Of a DNA stretch of 64,000 bases, positions 1 through 10,684 are shown one piece after another. The translations under genes were made by a program, and so were the position numbers. The notes beneath the pieces were generated by a model. That model was not told where the DNA came from. It saw only the letters and a list, made by a program, of their open reading frames with translations, and ran no database searches. Origin of the DNA: Myxococcales bacterium (lineage in GTDB: Bacteria; Myxococcota_A; Polyangia; Polyangiales; JAFGIB01); assembly GCA_029880325.1 (NCBI GenBank), contig JAOUOP010000001.1, forward strand, positions 124,001 to 188,000, in the 5' to 3' direction. Position 1 is the first letter of the stretch; each line of letters opens with the position of its first letter.

Positions 1-740
1 CTCGGCGGATCGAGCACGATGACATCGAAGCGCTCGCCCCGGCGCTGCTGTCGGGCCAGCACCTCGAAGACGTCGTCCTTCCACACGCGATGTCGATCGC
101 TGGCGCCGAGCCGCTCGACGTTGGCGCGGGCGAGCTTGAGCGCGCGCTGTGAGACATCGACGCTGATGGCTTCGCTCGCTCCGCCGGCAAGCGCCGCGAG
201 CGAGAAGCCACCGGAGTAGGCGAAGAGATTGAGCACGCGCTTGTCCTTGGAAAGAGCCGAGATGCGCGCGCGGTTGTCGCGTTGGTCGAGGAAGATGCCG
301 GTGCGCAGTCCCGCCCCCAGCTGTGTCTCGAGGCAGAGCCCCGCCTCGTGGATCAAAAGCGGCGCTGGTGCTCGCTGCCCGGCGATGGGCGCTGGCGGCG
401 CCAGCTGCTCGACGGGGGCGCTGGCCAGCTCGTTCTTCTGTCGCGGATGCTGGATGCGGTAGACGCCCGCAAGCTCCAGCGGCGCCAGCGCCTCGAGCAC
501 GCGGGCCTGGAGCTTTTCCAGCGCCGGTCCCTCGAGTTCGACGAAGAGATGTACGAGGCCGTAGTCGCCATAGCGATCGACGGCCAGCCAGTCGAGACCA
601 TCGGCGGCGCGATGCAGCAAACGATAGGCATCGGTGCGCGCGTCAGCCGGCGCTGCCCGCAGCTGCTCGATCAGCGGCCGCCGCCGCTCCAGGGCAAGCG
701 ACAGCGCCCGAACGACCTCGCCTCGGCCCACTTCAATCAC
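1..740 (-). CDS. Class I SAM-dependent rRNA methyltransferase (RlmI-like), 3' end outside window
   Basis: Predicted cytosolic SAM-dependent methyltransferase of the RlmI (23S rRNA m5C) type. About 246 codons are visible, from a GTG at 740 preceded by GAGG, and the frame is open to the window edge. Around residue 150 is FLDQRDNR, around 170 the SAM-binding strand LNLFAYSGGF, then SVDVS, and at the edge VLDPP, the catalytic-domain motif of this family. The expected catalytic Cys would lie beyond the edge. The protein starts in the central domain, so the N-terminal PUA domain of E. coli RlmI seems absent. The family call is firm; the exact rRNA target is not. Confidence 0.85.
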   Translation of the reverse strand, partial: MIEVGRGEVVRALSLALERRRPLIEQLRAAPADARTDAYRLLHRAADGLDWLAVDRYGDYGLVHLFVELEGPALEKLQARVLEALAPLELAGVYRIQHPRQKNELASAPVEQLAPPAPIAGQRAPAPLLIHEAGLCLETQLGAGLRTGIFLDQRDNRARISALSKDKRVLNLFAYSGGFSLAALAGGASEAISVDVSQRALKLARANVERLGASDRHRVWKDDVFEVLARQQRRGERFDVIVLDPP

Positions 741-865
741 GCCTGACCTCGATCGTTTCGGTTCCGAAAAGGTGGTGTTGGAGTCCGCAGGCTCGCACCT
801 GCAGCAGAGCAGGGCCCAGCGGCACGGCCCGTCGCGAGGGGGAGCCTGCTCGGCTTTGCCGCGAA

Positions 866-896
866 GGGGGAAAGGGCGCGTGCCCTTTCCGGAGCA
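866..896 (-). terminator. Hairpin downstream of the helicase gene
   Basis: GGAAAGGGC and GCCCTTTCC form a perfect 9-bp stem with a 4-base loop just after the stop codon of the leftward helicase gene. No U-tract follows on that strand, so it may be an RNA-stabilising hairpin rather than an intrinsic terminator. Confidence 0.4.
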
Positions 897-902
897 AAAA
901 AC

Positions 903-3341
<2,439 letters not shown>

Positions 3342-3365
3342 CGGGGCAAAAGCCGAAGCGAGCGC

Positions 3366-4232
3366 TCAGACGAGCATCAGGGCGGCCACCGCGGCCACGA
3401 TCAGGGCCGCCGCCAGTACCCCGCGGCGCCCCTCCTCGGGCGGCGGGCGGCGGGCCATCGGGTGGGCGGCCACCACACACAGCCCCAGCAGGGGCAGCGC
3501 CGGCACCGGGGCGGCCAGCGCGATCACCGCCAAAAGCGTCATGCCATAGGCCAGCCCAAGCGCCAGCCAGGTGCGCCCAAGGGACAGCCCGTGGACCCGC
3601 GCCGCGGCGCCGTAGATGGCCGTGAAAACCACATCGCCGGCCCCCAGGTAGGCCTCGATCTGCCCGGTGCCGAGCATGGGCCAGGGCAGCGCCAAAAGCG
3701 ACAGAGCCGCCTCGGAACCGGCGATCGCCTGGGAGGGGCCGGCCGGGTGGTAGACGCTGAAGATGTCGGCGGCGGAGGAGACCACGGCCACGAAAACCAG
3801 GTAGCCCGGATGCTCGATGGCACGGCCGATCACCGTACCCAGCAGGCTAGCCCCCAGCAGAATCGACGCCGTCACCACGACCGCCTCCGGCAGCGGCCCG
3901 GGGCGAGCCTGGCCGACGAGCCAGACGGCGCCCAGGGGCACCGCCAAGAGCCCCAGGGCCCGGCGCCCAAAGGGCGGACTGTGGGCAGCCACGGCCAGCA
4001 CCGAGCCACAGACGGCGGCAAATCCCACGCAGTAAGCCAAAAGCGGCGGCAGCGTCAGGACCTCGGAAACGCTCGCCGCAGCCGCGAGCAGGAACTCGGC
4101 CCCGGCGACCACAGCCAACCAGCCCTGCCAAGATGCCGCCGCCGCGGCTTCGGAGGCCCCTCGGGAGCTAACCGAGCGGTCACTCGGCTGGGGCTCGGCA
4201 ACATCACTTTTTGTTTGACAGCGTCCCGACAT
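3366..4232 (-). CDS. Multi-pass membrane protein with presenilin/SPP-type GxGD aspartyl protease signature
   Basis: 288 residues, very Ala/Leu rich, with about eight or nine hydrophobic segments after a polar N-terminal ~33 residues. It carries in order SAADIFSVY with Asp156 at a membrane segment, GAGD at 197-200 (Asp200) followed by VVFTAIY, and PALP at 244-247. These are the three signatures of GxGD intramembrane aspartyl proteases: (Y)D, GxGD and PAL. Presenilin, eukaryotic signal peptide peptidase and archaeal homologues share this order. The Tyr before the first Asp is Ala here. I infer a bacterial intramembrane protease; without a structure-based search it could be a coincidence in a low-complexity membrane protein. 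It ends 24 bases before the helicase start and may be cotranscribed with it. Confidence 0.65.
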   Translation of the reverse strand: MSGRCQTKSDVAEPQPSDRSVSSRGASEAAAAASWQGWLAVVAGAEFLLAAAASVSEVLTLPPLLAYCVGFAAVCGSVLAVAAHSPPFGRRALGLLAVPLGAVWLVGQARPGPLPEAVVVTASILLGASLLGTVIGRAIEHPGYLVFVAVVSSAADIFSVYHPAGPSQAIAGSEAALSLLALPWPMLGTGQIEAYLGAGDVVFTAIYGAAARVHGLSLGRTWLALGLAYGMTLLAVIALAAPVPALPLLGLCVVAAHPMARRPPPEEGRRGVLAAALIVAAVAALMLV

Positions 4233-4425
4233 TGGACCATTTCAGCGCCGTCGCAGACAGCCTGCGGCCGAAACCCCATCGGGCACGGGGAGCGCCCGCG
4301 CTGGGGACCGCTCGATCATGGTAGCGCACGTCGGCTCAGCGGCGGGCGGGGCCGGCGGCGAGCCCCACGACGGCGAAAACGAATGAACATGGCCCTTCCG
4401 AGCAACGACTGTTCTGGGCCATACT

Positions 4426-6105
4426 GTGAAACGTTGGAACATGACGAATCGTTCTGAATCTAGGGGTCGAGAGTCGCGCGCAACGGGGGAGCTGCGCGCC
4501 TTTGTCGCCGCTCGCCTAGGCGGGCACAGCTGGGTCGTGGACCTGGTGCCAGCCTACGAGCTGAAAATCGGCAGCGATGCCGACGCCGAAATCCGGGTCG
4601 ACGTCTCGGACGTGGCCCCACACCACGCGAGTCTGACCTGGGACGGCGCCGGTCTGACGCTCTCGGACACCGTCGCTGGCGCGCCGGTCGAGGTCAACGG
4701 CGAGGCGGTGACCGGCGCAAACGCGCTTTTCCCGGGCGACGAGGTCAAGATCGGGCCAGCCACGCTGGTGGTCAATGTCGCGCTGGCACCCACCCGCCGC
4801 GGCCGCCGCTCGCTGACCCACGGCGAATTCGTCGAGCGCGTGGCCGAAGAGCTGGCGCGGGCCAGCCGCAGCGGGCGCACCACCTGCCTGGTGATGCTCA
4901 AGAGCCGCAGCGGCGATGGCTCCAAGCTGGCCGGCGCGGCACTGGAAAGCTTCCGCGAGGGCGACATCGTCGGCACCTACGCCCACGACGAAATCGAATT
5001 TTTGCTGCCCGACACCCCGCCCAACGTCGCCCGGGCCGTGGTCGAGCGGCTGATCGAGACCTCCGAGAGCGAAAACGCGGCGGCGGGTCTGGCGGCGGCA
5101 CCGGAAGACGGAGACGGCACCGAGCGCCTGATGCGGGCGGCGCGGGACGCGCTTGCGGTGGCCATCGGCCAGGGCGGCGGCATCGCCCGCAGCGGCGGCA
5201 TCCATTTCGAGACGGCGGTCACCCCCGACATCCATACCACGGCGACCCAGACCGTCGTCGACGCCATCACGCGGGCGGCCGACAGCGAAGAGCCGCTACT
5301 GCTGGTGGGTGAGCCCAGCAGCGGCAAGCGCCACTACGCCCAGCTCTTCCACGAAAAGAGCGCGCGCTGCGACGGGCCCCTGGTCGTCATCCAGTGCGCC
5401 GGGCTACTCGACTCCGAGTCCATCGCCAAGGCCTTTGGGCGAGAAAACGGCTCTGCGGACGGCGAACGAAACCCGTGCACTGCAGACACGGCCAAGGAGG
5501 GCACGCTGATCCTCGAAGAGATCGGCGACCTGCCGACCCACGGCCAGCGCCGGCTGCTACAGCTGCTCGATCGGGGCGCCCCCGACTACAACATCGTGGC
5601 CACCACCCACCGCGACTTGGCGGCCATGGCCGAGGTGCATGTCTTCCAACAGGCGCTGCTCGACAAGCTTGCCGCGCGAGAAATCCAGGTGCCGGCCCTG
5701 CGCATGCGGGCAGAAAGCATCGTTCCGCTGGCGCAGAACTTCGCCAAAGAATTCGACAGCGACCGTCCGATCAAACTCTCGGCCGGCGCCATCGATCGCA
5801 TGCGCAGCTACTCCTGGCCGGGCAACGTACTGGAGCTGCGCAACGCCATGGAACGCGCCGTGGCGCTGGCAGACGGCGGCGAAATCCTGGCCGAGCATCT
5901 GCCGGGCGACCTGGCGGGCGATCCCGACGGGCGCTTACGCGAACACGTGGGCTCGGTGGAGCGCGACGCGATTCAAAAAGCGCTGGCCGACAACAACTAC
6001 AACCAGACGCACGCGGCCAAGATCCTCGGCATCTCGCGGCGGGCGCTGATCTACAAAATGGAAAAGTACGGCCTCAAGCCGCCGCCAGCGGGCAAAAAGG
6101 GCTGA
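4426..6105 (+). CDS. FHA domain + degenerate AAA+ (sigma-54 activator-like) + Fis HTH regulator
   Basis: 559 residues. FHA domain about 30-118 (phosphothreonine binding), a middle GGDEF-like region about 130-265 without a GGDEF motif, an NtrC-type AAA+ module about 275-480, and a Fis-type HTH at about 515-552. Walker A is altered (GEPSSGKR, 295-302) and Walker B is LILEE. The GAFTGA loop that contacts sigma-54 is absent: the region reads AFGREN instead. The protein therefore cannot be a normal sigma-54 activator; it may bind DNA and phosphoproteins as a repressor or use another partner. FHA-containing activator relatives are common in myxobacteria. GTG at 4426 is used; ATG at 4441 is the alternative. 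Confidence 0.85.
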   Translation: MKRWNMTNRSESRGRESRATGELRAFVAARLGGHSWVVDLVPAYELKIGSDADAEIRVDVSDVAPHHASLTWDGAGLTLSDTVAGAPVEVNGEAVTGANALFPGDEVKIGPATLVVNVALAPTRRGRRSLTHGEFVERVAEELARASRSGRTTCLVMLKSRSGDGSKLAGAALESFREGDIVGTYAHDEIEFLLPDTPPNVARAVVERLIETSESENAAAGLAAAPEDGDGTERLMRAARDALAVAIGQGGGIARSGGIHFETAVTPDIHTTATQTVVDAITRAADSEEPLLLVGEPSSGKRHYAQLFHEKSARCDGPLVVIQCAGLLDSESIAKAFGRENGSADGERNPCTADTAKEGTLILEEIGDLPTHGQRRLLQLLDRGAPDYNIVATTHRDLAAMAEVHVFQQALLDKLAAREIQVPALRMRAESIVPLAQNFAKEFDSDRPIKLSAGAIDRMRSYSWPGNVLELRNAMERAVALADGGEILAEHLPGDLAGDPDGRLREHVGSVERDAIQKALADNNYNQTHAAKILGISRRALIYKMEKYGLKPPPAGKKG

Positions 6106-6133
6106 GCGCTCAGGCCCTTGCGTGGGCTTGGAT

Positions 6134-6166
6134 CGAGCTTGCTCGGGCCTTGGACGAGCAAGCTCG
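6134..6166. terminator. Bidirectional hairpin between convergent genes
   Basis: CGAGCTTGCTCG and CGAGCAAGCTCG form a perfect 12-bp stem around a 9-base loop, between the convergent FHA regulator and sspB. No clear U-tract is present on either side. Confidence 0.6.
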
Positions 6167-6170
6167 ACGC

Positions 6171-6950
6171 CTACTTGACCAGCCGCAAGTACGGCGGACG
6201 TGCTGCCGGTGGTGCCGAGCCAGGCCGCGACGGCGGGGGCGTCTGCTTTGGCGCTGCTTCATTGGCGTACTCTTTGGAGGCTTCCTGATCGGTCGCTTCG
6301 CGATCGGTGGCTTCCTGGGCACCGGCCCGAACCGCCGGCTTGCCCCCATGGCCCTCGTGCTCGGGCGAGCGGACCACCTCGAGCTTCGGAGGCGACGAAG
6401 GACGCCTGGAGCCGGAGCTAGCACCATAGGAAGGCCGCTCGACGGTGCGATCCATCTCATCCGAAGCGAACGGCCTGGCAGCCGGCGCGTCATCGCGCTC
6501 TTCGTCGCCGACCAGGCCATAGGCCTTGCGAGAACTCCGAGACGCATCATGGGGGCCGGAAGAACCGCCAGTGCCGGCCTCACGGGCCTTGGCGCGCTGG
6601 GCCTCGCGCTCGACCTCGGCGGCGATCTCAGGGGGCATTGATGCGGGCCACACCATGCCGCGGCCATCATCGCCGACCACGGCAAAGACGGCATCCCAGG
6701 GCACCAAGCAGGTAAAGGGAGTGCGATTGAACGACAGCGTCCCGAACACCCCGGCCTCATCCACGCGCAGATCCGGGATTGGTACCAGCATATCGAGGCC
6801 GATCTGCAACACCACCTGGGGCTGCGCCTTCAGCCACTCGGGCACCCGCACCTCGGGTCGGCGCGGGTCCAGATGCAGGAACACACCGCCCTTCAAGAGC
6901 AGCGTCTGCGCCACGTCCCGTTTATTCGGGAGCCGGTTGGCATCACCCAT
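6171..6950 (-). CDS. sspB: SspB-type adaptor of ClpXP
   Basis: 259 residues. Residues ~5-110 match the SspB fold (KRDVAQTLLLKGGVFLHLD, LQIGLDMLVPIPDLRV, GTLSFNRTPFTCLVPWDAVF). SspB binds ssrA-tagged proteins released from stalled ribosomes and delivers them to ClpXP. The rest is a long charged, probably disordered tail rich in Asp, Glu, Ser and Pro; in E. coli the tail end docks on ClpX, and the C-terminus here (PYLRLVK) resembles that short docking motif (LRVVK). The gene is divergent from ssrA just to its right, so adaptor and tag RNA share an intergenic region. Confidence 0.92.
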   Translation of the reverse strand: MGDANRLPNKRDVAQTLLLKGGVFLHLDPRRPEVRVPEWLKAQPQVVLQIGLDMLVPIPDLRVDEAGVFGTLSFNRTPFTCLVPWDAVFAVVGDDGRGMVWPASMPPEIAAEVEREAQRAKAREAGTGGSSGPHDASRSSRKAYGLVGDEERDDAPAARPFASDEMDRTVERPSYGASSGSRRPSSPPKLEVVRSPEHEGHGGKPAVRAGAQEATDREATDQEASKEYANEAAPKQTPPPSRPGSAPPAARPPYLRLVK

Positions 6951-7011
6951 TGGGAACCATTCTTAGCCCAAGCCCCGTCCTTTGGCCACCTCGCCGCCGA
7001 TTTTTTGCACC

Positions 7012-7039
7012 TTGCGCTTGGAAAAATCCGACCTAAACT
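7012..7039 (+). promoter_or_regulatory. Candidate sigma-70 promoter of ssrA
   Basis: TTGCGC (7012-7017) and TAAACT (7034-7039) are separated by 16 bases and lie about 20 bases upstream of the mature tmRNA 5' end, leaving a short leader for RNase P to remove. Confidence 0.5.
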
Positions 7040-7058
7040 GATGACAGGTACTGCCAAT

Positions 7059-7424
7059 GGGGGCGTACCGGTTTCGACGGGGATGAAGAAGCCCTGGTTG
7101 CGTGACCGTCGACCCAGAGACGACGAAAAAACCTTTGGGAACCAACAACTGCCAACGATAACGCAGTCGCTCTCGCGGCCTAATCCGCTGTAGCTAGAGC
7201 CGTCCCACTGCAGGAGTTCGCCGATACTCCGCAACTGGGGCGTGGATCAAATCGGCTAGCCCTCTCCGCGTGATCCGGGAGCTGGGCGAAACTTCAGGAT
7301 CACTCGCGATGGAGCGAGCCTGTCCGTGGGCGCAACCCATCGTCAAATCAAAATACGGACTACGCACGTAGACGCCAGAGCGGAACATTTCCGGACGCGG
7401 GTTCGACTCCCGCCGCCTCCACCA
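7059..7424 (+). ncRNA. ssrA: Transfer-messenger RNA
   Basis: The 5' end GGGGGCG pairs over 7 bp with CGCCTCC before the encoded 3' ACCA; the T-arm GGGTTCGACTCCC and the 5' conserved CCGGTTTCGACGGGG are present. The tag frame is 7151-7183 (GCC AAC GAT ... GCC TAA) and encodes ANDNAVALAA: an SspB-type AND start and a ClpX-type LAA end. tmRNA with SmpB rescues stalled ribosomes and marks the product for proteolysis. Its 3' end is the insertion site of the element to the right. The strong hairpin that follows the other copies of this 3' end (47381, 60511) is missing here, so the gene has lost its native terminator. Confidence 0.96.
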
Positions 7425-7428
7425 AAAT
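7401..7428 (+). repeat. attL: ssrA 3' end, left boundary of the 40-kb element
   Basis: The 28-base 3' end of ssrA (GTTCGACTCCCGCCGCCTCC, then ACCAAAAA-like bases) recurs at 47353-47380 and 60482-60509 in the same orientation. The integrase gene ends one base after it. This is the usual arrangement for elements that integrate into tRNA/tmRNA genes and rebuild the gene end. Confidence 0.9.
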
Positions 7429-8523
7429 CTAAAGAGAATTCGTCGTGTCTGCTGAGTTGGTGCCCAAATGGTGCCCATCCAGCAGCGCGACGGCGTCTCG
7501 GCGGACATCGGGACTCAGGTGCGAGTAGCGCATCGTCATCCGGATGTCCGCGTGTCCAAGCAGCTCTTGCACCGCCTTGAGCGGCGCGCTCCGCATCACC
7601 AGGTGCGACGCGAAGCTGTGACGCAGGGTGTGCCAGCCGATGAGCCGTAACCCCGCCCTCTTGCAAGCACGACGCATCGGGTGCTTGCACTCGTTCTCCG
7701 TCAGCATCCGTCCATCGGGCTGGCAGAACACCAGCTCGCCGCGCAGGTGACGGTGCCTCTTGAGCGCGGCCTGAATGTCGCGCCCCAGCTCGATGGTCCG
7801 CTTGCGACCCGACTTGGGCGTGCCCACGTCGTTCTTCGCCACGGCCTGGCGTACGGACAGCCGCCCGGCCACCAAGTCCACGTCCTGCCAGCGTAGCGCC
7901 CGCAGCTCCCCGATACGGAGCCCCGTGCGCAAGCCGGTCAGCATCATCACGTACCAGTCCGGCTCGGCCTTCGCGGCCTGCAGCAAGCGCTCGGCCTCGT
8001 CGAAGTCCAGGAAGTCGAAGTCCGGCTCGGGGGCCTTCAGCCACTTCACCTTCGGTACGTGCTCGATCACCTCCCACTCCACCGCGATGTACAGGCACCG
8101 CCGCAGGATGGTCAGCATGTTGTTGATCGTCTTCGGCTTCAGCCCCTGGGCGACCTTCGCCGACTTGAAGGCGTCGACGTCGCGACGACCGATCTCGGTG
8201 AGCTTCATCTCGCCGAAGAACGGGATCAGGTGCTTGTTGAAGACCGTGGTCTTCGAGCGCACCTCGCTCGGTTTGTTCTCGACCTTCGCGTAGTTCTCCA
8301 TGAAGTCCACAGAGAACTCCGCGAGCGTCGGTGTGGGGTCGACCTCGACCTCCGGCTGTGCCGGCGTCGGGTCCAGCGGCTCTCCGTTCATCAGGCGCTG
8401 CCGGAGCATCCGCTCGTGCTCCTGCGCGCCGCGCTTTGTGTCCACCGGCGACCGTCGTCGTACGCGCTTGCGCTCGTAGTAGAAGTCGCACCACCAGTGT
8501 CCCCTGTCTCGTCTTGCCGTCAT
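7429..8523 (-). CDS. Tyrosine recombinase (integrase) of the 40-kb element
   Basis: 364 residues: N-terminal arm-binding domain, SAM-like core-binding domain about 70-170 (FSVDFMENYAKVENKPSEVR, TINNMLTILRRCL) and a catalytic domain about 185-345. The catalytic residues are visible: Arg in TGLRTGLRIGE, His-x-x-Arg in HTLRHSFASH, His in LLGHADIRMT and the Tyr in RYSHL. The gene stops next to the ssrA end, so it is the integrase acting at this att site. An excisionase-like gene lies just upstream on the same strand. Confidence 0.95.
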   Translation of the reverse strand: MTARRDRGHWWCDFYYERKRVRRRSPVDTKRGAQEHERMLRQRLMNGEPLDPTPAQPEVEVDPTPTLAEFSVDFMENYAKVENKPSEVRSKTTVFNKHLIPFFGEMKLTEIGRRDVDAFKSAKVAQGLKPKTINNMLTILRRCLYIAVEWEVIEHVPKVKWLKAPEPDFDFLDFDEAERLLQAAKAEPDWYVMMLTGLRTGLRIGELRALRWQDVDLVAGRLSVRQAVAKNDVGTPKSGRKRTIELGRDIQAALKRHRHLRGELVFCQPDGRMLTENECKHPMRRACKRAGLRLIGWHTLRHSFASHLVMRSAPLKAVQELLGHADIRMTMRYSHLSPDVRRDAVALLDGHHLGTNSADTTNSL

Positions 8524-8527
8524 CGGT

Positions 8528-8728
8528 TCACTCCGATGCCGGCACTCGGTTTTCCTCCACCCAAGCTAGCACGTCGGCCCGCAGGAACCGCAGCCGGTTC
8601 GAGACACGCACGAACGGGATCTCCCGCCTCTCTACAAGCGCATAGATTCCCTTGGGTTTCAGCTGCAGGTAGTGCGCCACGTCGCGCACACTCCACAGCT
8701 GCTCTCCATGTTCGTCGTATCCCGACAC
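8528..8728 (-). CDS. Excisionase-like HTH protein
   Basis: 66 residues forming one winged helix (MerR/Xis type): WSVRDVAHYLQLKPKGIYAL, REIPFVRVSNRLRFLRADV, WVEENRV. It ends 4 bases before the integrase start, as recombination directionality factors often do. I infer control of excision; a general DNA-binding role is possible. Confidence 0.8.
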   Translation of the reverse strand: MSGYDEHGEQLWSVRDVAHYLQLKPKGIYALVERREIPFVRVSNRLRFLRADVLAWVEENRVPASE

Positions 8729-8758
8729 CGGCCGCGGCTCCTCGACGCCTTCGCTCGT

Positions 8759-8962
8759 CTACTCGTCGTGGCCGTCGATGTCGCAGCCGCAGCCCTCGGC
8801 CGGCGGTGCGCTCGGCGGGGCCGGCGCCTCGGGCGCTGTCGCCGGCACGGGCTGCGCTGCAGGCACCGGGCAGGGCCGATACTTGCGAGTAGTGACGACT
8901 TCCTCGATCAGCTCGTATTGCGGCGGCACAGGCTGATCGTGCTTCTTGCTCGAGTCGGTCAT
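8759..8962 (-). CDS. Small Pro/Ala-rich protein, unknown function
   Basis: 67 residues starting MTDSSKKHDQPVPPQYELIE and ending GCGCDIDGHDE. The start at 8962 is set by a perfect AAGGAGG seven bases upstream. The middle is a Pro/Ala linker, and the C-terminal CGCD cluster could bind metal. It heads the leftward xis-int group. I do not recognise the family. Confidence 0.6.
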   Translation of the reverse strand: MTDSSKKHDQPVPPQYELIEEVVTTRKYRPCPVPAAQPVPATAPEAPAPPSAPPAEGCGCDIDGHDE

Positions 8963-9068
8963 GATAGACCTCCTTGACCTCGTGATTCTCAAAGAACGTG
9001 GCCGAGACACCATCGCCTCGACGGTTCTGAAGATGGACGCCCGAGCGGTACCGCGGACGGAGGAGAAC

Positions 9069-9584
9069 ATGCCCAGACCGAAAGGCACCAAGGACCCCGA
9101 GGTCACGCACAAGCTCGAGCTGATGGCCGAGCTGATTGTGGTCGCGGGCTTCAGCACCTCTGAAGCGGAGTGGATGGTGGCGCAGATGTGGGCCAACGGC
9201 GTCCACCCCGCCGCCGGCACAACACACGAGCTGCATCAAGCCCCGCGCCCGGAGCTCCTCGCGGCCTTCACGCGCGGTCGGCTCTCCCTCTCAGCCGTCG
9301 ATCACCGCAGCGTGCGCGCCGCCCGCGAGCGCGCCGAGGTCCAACACCCTCCCCGCATTCCCGGCACGAATCCACGGCGCACCCGTAAGGCTCGCAACTG
9401 CGCCGGCAAGAAGGCGATGGCCATCGCAATTGGCACGAAGGCCCGCTCCCTGAAGTCCCAGGTCGAGGCTTTGCGGAGCGCCTACCGCGACCGCGGCGCG
9501 GACATCGAGCAGTGCTGGTCCGAGGCGTACGTCTCCCAGGTGCTCGACATCCCGCCTGACGAAACGCCCTGGGTCATCGGCTGA
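9069..9584 (+). CDS. Hypothetical protein
   Basis: 171 residues from ATG 9069, which has GGAGGAG seven bases upstream. Basic in the second half (RTRKARNCAGKKAMAIAIGT), with a helical N-terminus (VTHKLELMAELIVVAGFSTSEAEWMVAQMW). No family recognised. Divergent from the small protein at 8759; still part of the integration module by position. Confidence 0.55.
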   Translation: MPRPKGTKDPEVTHKLELMAELIVVAGFSTSEAEWMVAQMWANGVHPAAGTTHELHQAPRPELLAAFTRGRLSLSAVDHRSVRAARERAEVQHPPRIPGTNPRRTRKARNCAGKKAMAIAIGTKARSLKSQVEALRSAYRDRGADIEQCWSEAYVSQVLDIPPDETPWVIG

Positions 9585-10104
9585 AGGCGCCCGGACAAGC
9601 AGAGCGCCAGTCAGGCCGCGAGGTTGCGCCGAGGCCATGGGCCAAGGGTGCTCTGCCGCGGCTGCGTCGGCCCATGCCGTTTCAACGGCAATGCGCTGCC
9701 GCCCGCAGTGTTGTTCTGGCGCCAAGAGAGCCCGAGCCGCCGTCTTTCGCGGCAGCCATTGCGCATTTCACGAGTGCATGATAGTCGCGGTGTAGATGTG
9801 CGCCGCGGTTGGTGTTGTGCATCAGCTCCAACGGCGACCGTGGCCAGTTCACCGATGAAGCTCAACGGTGGCGATCACGAGCGCGTGATCCAGGCCGGCG
9901 TCGACCGCCTCGTCGCAGAAGTGCTGGACGCCCAGCACGCGGAAGTGCGGGGTGAGTCAAGACGCTAGACAAGGCGATGTCGAGGAAGGTCAAAACCGTC
10001 CCCGAGACTCGTTCATGGTTCCTACGAAATCGCTGGTGAATCGGACTCGGCGCCGAGGTCCATCTCGTCAGTCAAAACCGTTCGGTTTTAGAAGGCGTGG
10101 GCGT
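9585..10104. other. Gap, no gene recognised
   Basis: Reading frames here have no Shine-Dalgarno signal or recognisable family. Probably remnant DNA between the integration module and the mobile-element scar to the right. Confidence 0.4.
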
Positions 10105-10152
10105 AGCCCGGACGAAGCACCACTTTCCACCCCCGCCGGCCCCGCTCACCCG
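10105..10152 (-). repeat. Mobile-element end-like repeat, copy 1
   Basis: 43 bases running from GACGAAGCACCACT to CCCCGCTCACCCGC recur at 20693-20738 with one change. Copy 1 interrupts a transposase fragment. It looks like a conserved end of a lost insertion sequence, although a shared regulatory or scar sequence is possible. Confidence 0.5.
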
Positions 10153-10284
10153 CCAGTTGCGGATGGTCTGCGCCGACGGCTCGTACTCCTTGGCGAGCTC
10201 CTCCGGAGGGCGTCCGGCGCGGACCGGCTCAACAAGCTGCTCCCGGAACTCCGGCGGGTACGCGGGTCGGTGTCTCTGGGGCAT
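10153..10284 (-). pseudogene. IS3-type transposase OrfA fragment
   Basis: Start ATG 10284, then MPQRHRPAYPPEFREQLVEP, the Tnp_1/HTH_23 start of IS3-family OrfA, and EELAKEYEPSAQTIRNW. After about 45 residues the frame passes into the repeat at 10105, so the gene was cut by a second insertion. Non-functional. Confidence 0.7.
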
Positions 10285-10320
10285 ATGGACTCCTTCTCCC
10301 GAAAACGGGAAGGTGTTCAC

Positions 10321-10684
10321 TCAACCGGGTCAACTCCACAGGCGAGCTCGTCGCCCTGCCGGTCCTAGGCGGGCTCCAGAATGACTATCGCCTCGTAGCC
10401 TGAGCCTTCCAGCTCGATGGCCTCGTGGCACTCAATCGCTGCTCCGGCGTGGCACCCGACAGCACGACCCGGTGGTCGGCGCTCGTCGCGACCGCGGCGG
10501 CTTCGACCGCCGCGGCTCGACCGGGTCGCGACCACGGCGCCGCTGTGGCCCACGCACGCCCTCGGTCCATCCCTTGGTCGCGCGGATGGGGTTTTCGCGG
10601 AGTACGGGCGCTCCAGGACACTGATCTTGGACTGGTCCAGTGCACGCTGCTGGTGAGCGTGGGTCCGCCGATTAAAAGCGGTGC
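10321..10684. other. Gap, no gene recognised
   Basis: GC-rich sequence downstream of the fumarase gene. Open frames on both strands look like chance. Confidence 0.4.

Noticed and set aside
10425..10460. TGGCAC sites near 10427 and 10449
   Set aside because: In both the GC dinucleotide is one base off the required spacing and no gene follows.
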